Below are positions 7,215-14,184 of a stretch of 20,278 nucleotides of DNA, piece after piece. The DNA lies in the NCBI GenBank assembly GCA_900548855.1, contig URMF01000053.1, positions 1 to 20,278 of the forward strand. Reading direction: 5' to 3'. The notes beneath the pieces were generated by a model, which did not search any database, was not told where the DNA came from, and was given only the letters and a program-made list of their open reading frames with translations. The stretch's first letter is position 1. Every line of letters starts with the position of its first letter. The DNA is from an uncultured Eubacteriales bacterium. Its GTDB lineage: Bacteria; Bacillota; Clostridia; Lachnospirales; Lachnospiraceae. The translations under genes were made by a program, and so were the position numbers.

Positions 7215-7247
7215 CTTTGACACAATTATAGCATAATTGTGTCAAAG
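7215..7247 (-). promoter_or_regulatory. Operator palindrome and promoter of the toxin-antitoxin operon
   Basis: A perfect inverted repeat: 15-bp arms at 7215-7229 and 7233-7247 around a 3-base centre. Each arm contains TTGACACAATTAT or its complement. On the minus strand a perfect TATAAT (7225-7230) lies inside the palindrome, and the antitoxin ribosome site begins only a few bases beyond. Antitoxin bound here would cover the -10, as in autoregulated Phd/YefM operons. A -35 resembling TTGTGC is weak. Confidence 0.85.
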
Positions 7248-7514
7248 CACAATACGAATATACATTTCAGGTGTTGTAAATTTTTGCCTGCACTGCGTAA
7301 TTTTGGTTGCAATAAAGGATTATTTGGAAAGGAGAAACTTTTTGTTGATAAAAGAGTTAGAATAGACTAACATAATAAATGACCAAAATGTAATAAAATT
7401 TCCGCCATCCTTATACCTAACGATTTATTATTCAATATACTTCCACATCTTTTCAGCAGACGTTTGTGGTTTCCTGCCGGTTGATTTTTAATCTTATTGT
7501 ATCGTTACAATCCA
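7248..7514. other. Intergenic region between divergent toxin-antitoxin and XRE-ABC operons
   Basis: AT-rich with no convincing gene. A short minus-strand frame (KSTGRKPQTSAEKMWKYIE, ending with TAA at about 7432-7434) looks slightly protein-like, but a stop lies directly before it and it has no start. It may be a decayed gene end or chance. Confidence 0.4.
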
Positions 7515-7543
7515 TTGAATTTGTACGGTGTGATGCTTATAAT
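7515..7543 (+). promoter_or_regulatory. Promoter of the XRE-ABC operon
   Basis: TTGAAT at 7515-7520 and a perfect TATAAT at 7538-7543 are spaced by 17 bases. The leader to the first gene would be about 80 bases. This is the only strong promoter seen before the four tightly linked genes. Confidence 0.7.
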
Positions 7544-7632
7544 GATTCTCATAAAGTAAAACATAACTATGTAGGATACCGGAATTGCTTTACTATACAA
7601 TGTGGTTACAAAACGCAAAAGGAGGCAGACAG

Positions 7633-8766
7633 ATGAATTCATTGAATTTTTCAAATAACATTACCAGATTACGGCATGAAAAAAATATCACACAGGAGCA
7701 GCTGGCAGAGTTTGTCGGCGTAACAAAAGCATCCGTCTCAAAATGGGAGACGGGACAAAGTCTTCCGGATGTTTTGCTGCTTCCCAGGCTGGCAGCATTC
7801 TTTGATGTAACCATTGACATGCTGCTTGGATACGAACCCCAGTTAAGCAAAGAGCAGATACAAAAGATTTACCGGGACCTGGCAGCAGCGTTTGCAAAGC
7901 TGCCCTTTGAGGCGGCAATGGAAAAAAGCCAGATATTTATAAAAAAATATTATTCCTGTTATCCTTTTCTGTTTCAGGTGTGCAGTTTGTGGTTAAATCA
8001 CTTTATGCTGGCAGCGGGCGGGGACCGCCAGATAGAGGTATTGACAGCAATATCAGAATTGTGCAGCCATATAATATCCGGCTGTAGGGATATTGGTATT
8101 TGTGAAGATACTGCCATATTAAAAGCATCTGTTGATTTACAGCTCGGAAGGGCAGAGGAAGCGATTGAAGCATTGGAGGAAATATTAAATCCTTACCGCT
8201 TTTCTACCCAGAGTGACAGCGTTTTGATTCAGGCGTATATGCTTGCCGGAAAAGAAGATGAGGCAGACCGTTTTGCGCAAATGAGTATGTTTTTGCATTT
8301 GCTCAATTTAACAGCCAGCGCTACGCATTACATTATAGTGCATAGTAATAATTTGAGTATTTGTGAGGAAACCATTTTGCGTATCGAAAATGTAGCTGCA
8401 GCGTATCAGCTGGAACGGCTGCATCCAAATGCTATGGGAGGTTTCTGCTATCAGGCTGCAATTGTATACGGTATTCACAATAAGAAAAGGAAAGCGTTGA
8501 AGATGTTAAAACGGTATGTGGATGCGGTGGATTATTTATTAACCGGAGAAAATCTGACCCTGCATGGTGACGATTACTTTAACCGGATTTCCGGGTGGTA
8601 TGAACAGCTGGACATTGGAAGTGATGCACCCAGAGACAAAAGGCTTATTTTGGAGGATGCAATACAGGCATTGCAGCATTCGGCTTTTGCAGGTTTGGAA
8701 AAAGATGAGGAGTATCAAAATATTAAGAATATTCTGATAAGAAGAGAGGAGTATATTTATGAATGA
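7633..8766 (+). CDS. XRE-family transcriptional regulator with long helical (TPR-like) C-terminus
   Basis: Residues about 9-65 are a Cro/C1-type helix-turn-helix (ITRLRHEKNITQEQLAEFVG, then TKASVSKWETGQSLPDVLLL). The remaining 300 or so residues are helical, with spaced aromatic and alanine positions, such as LQLGRAEEAIEALEEIL and QAYMLAGKEDEADRFAQMSM, which suggests TPR-like repeats that could bind a peptide or other ligand. AAAGGAGG at 7618-7625 fixes the start at ATG 7633; an upstream in-frame ATG at 7585 has no such site. The gene overlaps the next by 8 bases (8759-8766), so the regulator and transporter are translationally coupled. It probably controls its own operon in response to an antimicrobial or peptide signal. 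The ligand is unknown. Confidence 0.88.
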   Translation: MNSLNFSNNITRLRHEKNITQEQLAEFVGVTKASVSKWETGQSLPDVLLLPRLAAFFDVTIDMLLGYEPQLSKEQIQKIYRDLAAAFAKLPFEAAMEKSQIFIKKYYSCYPFLFQVCSLWLNHFMLAAGGDRQIEVLTAISELCSHIISGCRDIGICEDTAILKASVDLQLGRAEEAIEALEEILNPYRFSTQSDSVLIQAYMLAGKEDEADRFAQMSMFLHLLNLTASATHYIIVHSNNLSICEETILRIENVAAAYQLERLHPNAMGGFCYQAAIVYGIHNKKRKALKMLKRYVDAVDYLLTGENLTLHGDDYFNRISGWYEQLDIGSDAPRDKRLILEDAIQALQHSAFAGLEKDEEYQNIKNILIRREEYIYE

Positions 8767-8962
8767 TTTAAATGAAATGTTACCGTTCCTGATTCCGTTA
8801 GTGATTGTGGAATTTGCTTTATTTGCCGTTACCTTGAGACACATTCTTACACATAAAACCTATAAACGGGGAAACAGGGTATTATGGCTTATTGTGGTAA
8901 TTGTTGGTATGAATTTTGTAGGTCCGATTTTATATTTCCTTTTGGGAAAGGAGGAGGTCTGA
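8759..8962 (+). CDS. Small membrane protein with PLDc_N domain (YxlE-like)
   Basis: 67 residues with two hydrophobic helices (about 8-28, FLIPLVIVEFALFAVTL; about 41-63, RVLWLIVVIVGMNFVGPILY) joined by a short basic loop, HKTYKRGNR. This is the pattern of the PLDc_N family (PF13396). In Bacillus subtilis the equivalent YxlE sits directly before an ABC ATPase and permease (YxlF, YxlG) and is reported to act against sigma-Y. Here there is no sigma factor, so it is more likely a partner or modulator of the ABC exporter. It overlaps the regulator by 8 bases, and its TGA shares one base with the next ATG. Confidence 0.85.
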   Translation: MNDLNEMLPFLIPLVIVEFALFAVTLRHILTHKTYKRGNRVLWLIVVIVGMNFVGPILYFLLGKEEV

Positions 8963-9861
8963 TGGATATGCTGAAGCTTTCTCATGTATCAAAGGCATTT
9001 GGAGCAAATACGGTTATAGAGGAGCTCAGCTTTTGCGTACCGGAGCATACAATCTTTGGCTTTATCGGACAAAATGGCGCCGGTAAGACAACTACAATGA
9101 AAATGATTCTGGGATTATTGCGGCCTGACAAGGGGGAGATTTTTGTAAATGGGGAACCGGTCAGATTTGGACAGACCGAAACAAACCAATATATTGGATA
9201 TTTACCGGATGTTCCGGAATTTTATGGTTTTATGACACCGATGGAGTATCTTGCTTTGTGCGGTAAAATTACAGGACTGGAAAAGAATGAAATCCATGAC
9301 AGGGCAGAGCAGTTGTTAGAGCTTGTCGACCTTGACAACGTAAATAAACGCATTCAGGGGTTTTCCCGGGGAATGAAACAGCGGCTTGGCATTGCCCAGG
9401 CGCTGCTTAACCGCCCCAAGCTGTTAATTTGTGATGAGCCCACCTCTGCGCTTGACCCATTAGGCAGAAAAGAGCTTCTGGATATATTATCTGACGTAAA
9501 AAGGGATACTACCGTAATTTTTTCAACCCATATTTTGTCTGATGTGGAGCGCATCTGCGATGAAATTGCCTGTCTGCACAACGGAAGGATTGTACTTCAG
9601 GGTACGCTGGATGAAATAAAAGGGCTTCGCAAAGGTGCCGGCCTGGAGATAGAGTTTTACAAACCGGAGGATGCCGTTTTGTTTGCAGAAAAATATCCTG
9701 GAGGGAAAGGGATAGGAAAGGGAAAGCTGCTTTATGACGGAAGCACAGAAAAAGATATGATAAATATAATGCAGATTTTGGTACAGAATAATATTTCTGT
9801 ACAGAGGATAGAAATGTTAGAGCCGACACTGGAAGCCCTGTTTATGGAGGTGGTTCATTGA
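8962..9861 (+). CDS. ABC transporter ATP-binding protein (BcrA/YxlF-like)
   Basis: The ATPase half of an ABC-2 type exporter, 299 residues. Walker A GQNGAGKT lies at about 36-43, the signature FSRGMKQ (a variant of LSGGQ) at 134-140, Walker B LLICDEP at 154-160, the D-loop SALD next, and the switch histidine in FSTHIL at 190. The C-terminal 90 residues follow the usual BcrA-type extension. ATG 8962 is chosen: a GGAGGAGG tract lies just upstream and the start overlaps the stop of the PLDc_N gene as TGATG. An ATG at 8968 is possible. It pairs with the permease encoded next. This family commonly confers resistance to bacitracin-like or lantibiotic peptides; the substrate here is not shown. Confidence 0.95.
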   Translation: MDMLKLSHVSKAFGANTVIEELSFCVPEHTIFGFIGQNGAGKTTTMKMILGLLRPDKGEIFVNGEPVRFGQTETNQYIGYLPDVPEFYGFMTPMEYLALCGKITGLEKNEIHDRAEQLLELVDLDNVNKRIQGFSRGMKQRLGIAQALLNRPKLLICDEPTSALDPLGRKELLDILSDVKRDTTVIFSTHILSDVERICDEIACLHNGRIVLQGTLDEIKGLRKGAGLEIEFYKPEDAVLFAEKYPGGKGIGKGKLLYDGSTEKDMINIMQILVQNNISVQRIEMLEPTLEALFMEVVH

Positions 9862-10634
9862 TGAGACAGCTGATTGCTTTTGCAGGTAAAGAGTTTATGG
9901 AATTAATCCGTACCGGAAAACTGGTTATTTTAACGCTGCTTTTCCTTTTTTTTGGCATTATGAATCCGGCGATTGCCAAAATGACACCATGGCTAATGGA
10001 AGTGATGTCAGAAAGTCTTGGGGAAGCAGGATTAACGGTAACAGAAGTAGAAGTGGATGCAATGACTTCGTGGATGCAGTTTTATAAAAATATACCCATT
10101 GCGTTAATTCTGTTTCTATTATTGTTCAGTAGTATTTTAACGATGGAATATCAAAAGGGAACCCTCATTAATATGATTACAAAGGGGATGGCAAGATGGG
10201 GGATTATTGCTTCAAAGGCTGTTGTTATGCTTGTGCTTTGGACGGCAGAATACTGGATGTGCTATGGGATTACATATGCATATAATGCATATTTCTGGGA
10301 TAATAGTATTGCATCCCATGTGTTTTTCCCTGCTGTCTGCTTTTATCTGATTGGTATCTGGCTGATTTCCCTTATACTGCTTATGTCAGTGCTTTTTCAA
10401 TCCAGTTCTGCTGTTGTGGCAGCATCCGGCATAGTATTCTTACTGATTTATCTGCTTGGATTGTTCCCTGACATAAAAGAATATCTGCCTGCCCAGCTGT
10501 TAAATTCTTCCGGTCTGCTGGCGGGCATGGAGGAGTTGTCAGAATATCTGTATGCAGTAGTGGTTACAATTGTGCTGTCTGTTATGAATCTTGCAGCAGC
10601 GGTCATCGGTTTTAATAAAAGAAATATCTCCTAA
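9861..10634 (+). CDS. ABC-2 type transporter permease (YxlG-like)
   Basis: 257 residues with about six membrane segments: near 20-35 (KLVILTLLFLFFGIM), 75-92 (IALILFLLLFSSIL), 110-130, 150-175, 178-198 (AASGIVFLLIYLLGLFPDI) and 230-252. The first loop is large and probably external. It would form the membrane pore for the ATPase encoded just upstream. ATG 9861 overlaps the ATPase stop as TGATG; a TTG at 9858 is one codon upstream and would have a shorter distance from the GGAGG at 9846-9850. The gene ends the operon, and a terminator follows at 10659. Confidence 0.92.
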   Translation: MRQLIAFAGKEFMELIRTGKLVILTLLFLFFGIMNPAIAKMTPWLMEVMSESLGEAGLTVTEVEVDAMTSWMQFYKNIPIALILFLLLFSSILTMEYQKGTLINMITKGMARWGIIASKAVVMLVLWTAEYWMCYGITYAYNAYFWDNSIASHVFFPAVCFYLIGIWLISLILLMSVLFQSSSAVVAASGIVFLLIYLLGLFPDIKEYLPAQLLNSSGLLAGMEELSEYLYAVVVTIVLSVMNLAAAVIGFNKRNIS

Positions 10635-10658
10635 TTATAAAATTATATTATAGTAATT

Positions 10659-10689
10659 GTCAGGATGGAATACCATTCTGACTTTTTTT
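10659..10689 (+). terminator. Intrinsic terminator of the XRE-ABC operon
   Basis: GTCAGGATGG at 10659-10668 pairs with CCATTCTGAC at 10673-10682 (one G-T pair) around AATA, followed by seven T. It lies 24 bases after the permease stop. Confidence 0.92.
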
Positions 10690-10752
10690 AGTTGTCAAGC
10701 ATATAAAAAAATGAAATATTTTGTCAAAAATTGTCGTAGGTGTTAACAATTA

Positions 10753-10781
10753 TTGTTTCTAAAAAAGATATCTGCTATATT
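10753..10781 (+). promoter_or_regulatory. Possible promoter of the YD-repeat / giant protein operon
   Basis: TTGTTT at 10753-10758 and TATATT at 10776-10781 have 17-base spacing, giving a leader of about 55 bases. Both hexamers are imperfect. The surrounding 10690-10844 region is very AT-rich, so other choices are possible. Confidence 0.45.
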
Positions 10782-10844
10782 AAAAAAATAGAAAATATTT
10801 GAAATTTTTTGAAATGTAATCTGTTACGAAATGGGAGATGAAAT

Positions 10845-11558
10845 ATGAAAAAATGGTTTTTTCGGAGTATGTTAGCGGTTACAGTGGGCGTTTATCTGAT
10901 GAGTGGAGGGGCAGGCAGTACCGCCAGGGCAGCAGGTCAGGCAGGCAATACAGAGGCAGCCTACAGCTATGATGCATTGGGGCGGGTATCAAAAGTGGCC
11001 TATCCGGATGGAATGGTGATTCTTTATACCTATGATGCGAATGGGAATCTGCTGGAGGTAAAAAAGACGACATCAGAGAAGGAAGAACAGCAGGATGAAA
11101 CGAAAAATGTCGGGCGCACTCAGCTGCCAGCTGTGTACAGTGGATACCGGCCGCTGTCATTACAAAATGCACGGAGTATGGTTTTGAATTTAAGTTACAC
11201 GGAAAAGGATGTCAAAAGCTATAACAGCTTTAAAAAGAAAATGCCGAAAATCAAGTCCTTAAAGTGTAAGGTGAGTAAGAAAAAATATTCCCTGAGTATC
11301 AAAATCCAGCAGGTAAATCCGTTGGGAGGCTATGGGGAGACAGGCTATGAAATCCGTTATTCCAACAGTTCAAAATTTAAGAAATCGAAAAAGGTAACAG
11401 TGTCCCGTAAAAAGAAGGGAAAGGACACAAGCAAGGCATGGAATGTAACAAAGGGAAAGACCTATTACGTCAAAGTACGTGCATATATGAAGACGGTAAC
11501 AGGGAAAAAAATCTATACGAAGTACAGCAAGGTTAAGAAGATAAAGGCAGTTAAGTAG
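10845..11558 (+). CDS. Secreted YD-repeat (Rhs-type) protein with lysine-rich Fn3-like C-terminus
   Basis: 237 residues. A signal peptide (MKKWFFRSMLAVTVGVYLMS then GGAGSTARAA) is likely cut near residue 30. Two YD/Rhs repeats follow: YSYDALGRVSKVAYPDG at 40-56 and YTYDANGNLLEV at 61-72. Normal Rhs proteins carry dozens of these to build a shell, so two cannot form one. After an acidic linker, residues about 130-237 resemble a single fibronectin III or Ig-like domain (GYGETGYEIRYSNSSKFKKS; KGKTYYVKVRAYMKTVTGKK) with a very high lysine content, suited to binding anionic wall polymers. GGGAG before ATG 10845 supports the start. Only 28 bases and no terminator separate it from the giant surface-protein gene, so the two are probably co-transcribed. 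The function is unknown. Confidence 0.8.
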   Translation: MKKWFFRSMLAVTVGVYLMSGGAGSTARAAGQAGNTEAAYSYDALGRVSKVAYPDGMVILYTYDANGNLLEVKKTTSEKEEQQDETKNVGRTQLPAVYSGYRPLSLQNARSMVLNLSYTEKDVKSYNSFKKKMPKIKSLKCKVSKKKYSLSIKIQQVNPLGGYGETGYEIRYSNSSKFKKSKKVTVSRKKKGKDTSKAWNVTKGKTYYVKVRAYMKTVTGKKIYTKYSKVKKIKAVK

Positions 11559-11586
11559 CATAAGGAATATAAAACAGGGAGAGATA

Positions 11587-14184
11587 ATGCAGATGAGAAG
11601 AAATGGGAGAAATAGAAAGAAAATTCTGGCATGGCTGATGCTGGTAATTATGGGAGTAAACTGTTTTGACGGGTCTGTTCCGGCAGGAGGCGTGGCTTTG
11701 GCAGTCCGGTATGAGGAGGCGGATGCCGGGGATGAGGAAACGGTAGAGATGGAGGAAGCACTTGAGGATGCTTCCGTCCAGACGACAGCACAGGAGGATA
11801 AGGATGGAACAGAGGAAGCCCGTACAGAGGAACAGACCCTTGCCGGGGAGGAGACAGTTTATGAAGCAAAGACGATATCTTCAGCCACAACGCTGACGGA
11901 GGATATGGAGGTCGGAGATTTAACGGTTAACAGTTATCTCTATCTCAATGGGCATAAGCTTACCGTACACGGTAATCTGTATCTGAACAGCTACATAGAT
12001 ATGCAGGAGGGGTATCTGCATGTAAAAGGGAATCTGACAGAGAGTTACAACGGCAGAATTGCAATGGATTCGCCTAACGATTATATCGTGATAGAAGGGG
12101 ATTATGGCTATTATCAGGGAGGTTATAATTATACGCTGACTAACGGTACGGTTGAGATTATGGGTGATATATACAAAGCCGGAGAAAGCAGCAATGTGAG
12201 CAGTAAGCTCTATGACAGCTCATGCAAGGTGGTTTTATCGGGGGCGCAGGAACAGACGATAGATTTGCAGCCCAATGGTTTTGTAAAAATGAGCCATATC
12301 GTGATTGAAAATACCTCAGAGGAAGGAGTGTTTTCACAGCATGCCCTAAACTGTGATATCTTGGAGGACAAGGAAAATAAACTGTATTTTGCGGCATCCG
12401 GTTCCAATGGAGAGGTGCTTTCGGAGGATCAGACCATAGAGGGAGATTATACTCTTCTGGCAGGAGAGCTTGATTTGGCGGGATATACCCTTACAGTCCG
12501 GGGAAATTTTATCCATGCAGGCGGTAAGGTCAATGTGAATGGAGGTTCCCTGGTTGTAGAGGAAGATTATATAAAGCAGTATCTCTATGAAAGGGATGGA
12601 GAGCAGATAACAGAACAGAGTACGGGACGGCTGCTGATGCGGCAGGAGCAGGATTATGTGCTCATAAAAGGCAGCTATATGGATTCCGGTGTGAACAGTA
12701 TGGAAGAGGATTTGACTGCAGGAACTCTGGAGCTGAAGGGGAGCATGAAGTCAGATGCATCCTTATCCTATGCGTTATTTTGTGCATCTAAAAATCATAC
12801 GGTAAAGCTGACCGGAAGCGGAAAGCAGATGATTGGCAGGGGAGAGAAATATTCCGGCAGCTACATCCGGTTTGCCAATCTGGCAGTAGCCCAGGAGGCG
12901 GCAGGCAGTACGGTGTTTGAGGAGCCGGTAGAGGTCTGCGGAAAAATCAGTCATGAGACAACCCATATAACAGGAACCACACGGCTTGACGGTGCGGTAC
13001 TGGAGGGCAGCAGGCTGTATGGAGATGTGGAATTTAGCGGAAATGTGAGCTTAGATAAGGATTTTATCTTTTCCGGTGATGTATATGCAGCAGCTTATGC
13101 AGCTACAGCAATTAAGAACAGCCATGTAACCGTGGAGGGAAATTTCTACCAGAATAACGGAAGCCTTGCCGTGAGTGGGGAAAATGGCGTATTTACCATT
13201 CAGGGTGACTACGTTGCCAGGGGAAGCAGCCAGCATACGATTTCAGGCGGAACCATTGAATTAGCCGGGGACATGGTAAGGGAGAAGGGCTATGTCATGG
13301 CGGCAGAAAAAGCGGAGCTGGTATTTACCGGCACCAGGGAGCAGCATATTGAGTTGTCCCATGCCAGCACCCGGCTGGAAAATATTGTGGTGGACAATCC
13401 GGAAGGCGTGGTGGCGGCGGATAATGTTGCCGTTATCAATGTGTCATGCAGGCAGGGTGTGTTATCCTATGCCTCCGGCGGCATCCATGGGTTTACTCTG
13501 GAGGAGGATGGAGTGTATGACGGGGATTTGGTAATCGCCGGTGGAGTGCTGGATTTGAACGGCCACAGCTATCATGTCCGGGGAAATCTGACCATAAAAA
13601 ACGGTGTGCTTGAGATGACCAACGAGCAGGATTATTTGCTGGTGGATGGGGATTTTGAGACGGACAGTACCATAAGCCATTCCGGTTATCTGACAGCCGG
13701 AACCTTGGAATTAAAGGGAAATTTTACGCAGGCAGGCAACAGCAGCTCCTTCCAGACAACAAAGCAGCACAGGGTGGTATTTTCAGGAGAGGGGACACAG
13801 AAGGTATCTTTTACAGATAACCGGTATTCCTATTTTGCAAATCTTGAGCTGGACAGTGGGGAAAAGACAGTATTTTCAACAGATGTGGGGGCATATGGAA
13901 CCGTGACCCAGAACTGCCCGGTGGAGGGGACGCTTGGAATGGGCAATACCACCGTTTTTGCGGAGGATGCCTATCAGGGGGATGTGAGAATCATAGAAAA
14001 TATGACCCTGCAAAGGGATGTGACCATTGACGGAGACGTCTATATTGGGTATGGTATTTATTTCAGGTTGGGGACAAGCCAGTTTGCTGCCAGTGGAACG
14101 ATAACATTGGAGTATCGCAGTAATCTGGATATTCAAAGCGGTTCCCTTTTCTGTGAGAATTTAACCATGGAAACATGTGCATGA
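11587..14184 (+). CDS. Giant beta-repeat surface protein, 5' part (ends at a frameshift)
   Basis: 865 codons from ATG 11587, supported by AGGGAG at 11576-11581. A basic N-terminus (MRRNGRNRKK) and hydrophobic stretch (ILAWLMLVIMGVN) form a signal peptide, followed by an acidic, low-complexity linker to about residue 100. The rest is a beta-rich repeat with two alternating signatures: xLDLNGHxLTVxGN (for example near 11938, 12470 and 13549) and xGTLELKGN followed 20-30 residues later by a VVFSGxGTQ segment (12145, 12718, 13247, 13696). The pattern suggests a beta-solenoid, loosely like bactofilin or polymer-forming proteins. The frame ends at TGA 14182 in mid-repeat; the same repeat carries on in the next frame. 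This is therefore the N-terminal part of one gene spanning 11587 to beyond the window. A truncated product would be secreted without any visible wall anchor. Confidence 0.85.
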   Translation: MQMRRNGRNRKKILAWLMLVIMGVNCFDGSVPAGGVALAVRYEEADAGDEETVEMEEALEDASVQTTAQEDKDGTEEARTEEQTLAGEETVYEAKTISSATTLTEDMEVGDLTVNSYLYLNGHKLTVHGNLYLNSYIDMQEGYLHVKGNLTESYNGRIAMDSPNDYIVIEGDYGYYQGGYNYTLTNGTVEIMGDIYKAGESSNVSSKLYDSSCKVVLSGAQEQTIDLQPNGFVKMSHIVIENTSEEGVFSQHALNCDILEDKENKLYFAASGSNGEVLSEDQTIEGDYTLLAGELDLAGYTLTVRGNFIHAGGKVNVNGGSLVVEEDYIKQYLYERDGEQITEQSTGRLLMRQEQDYVLIKGSYMDSGVNSMEEDLTAGTLELKGSMKSDASLSYALFCASKNHTVKLTGSGKQMIGRGEKYSGSYIRFANLAVAQEAAGSTVFEEPVEVCGKISHETTHITGTTRLDGAVLEGSRLYGDVEFSGNVSLDKDFIFSGDVYAAAYAATAIKNSHVTVEGNFYQNNGSLAVSGENGVFTIQGDYVARGSSQHTISGGTIELAGDMVREKGYVMAAEKAELVFTGTREQHIELSHASTRLENIVVDNPEGVVAADNVAVINVSCRQGVLSYASGGIHGFTLEEDGVYDGDLVIAGGVLDLNGHSYHVRGNLTIKNGVLEMTNEQDYLLVDGDFETDSTISHSGYLTAGTLELKGNFTQAGNSSSFQTTKQHRVVFSGEGTQKVSFTDNRYSYFANLELDSGEKTVFSTDVGAYGTVTQNCPVEGTLGMGNTTVFAEDAYQGDVRIIENMTLQRDVTIDGDVYIGYGIYFRLGTSQFAASGTITLEYRSNLDIQSGSLFCENLTMETCA

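Noticed and set aside
7425..7495. Minus-strand remnant of a protein end (KSTGRKPQTSAEKMWKYIE)
   Set aside because: Only about 19 codons, a stop lies directly upstream, there is no start, and the region overlaps the leader side of the XRE promoter. Chance cannot be excluded.
14165..14184. Programmed -1 ribosomal frameshift in the giant gene
   Set aside because: The sequence GGAAACA does not form a canonical slippery heptamer in the zero frame, and no clear downstream stem or pseudoknot was found.
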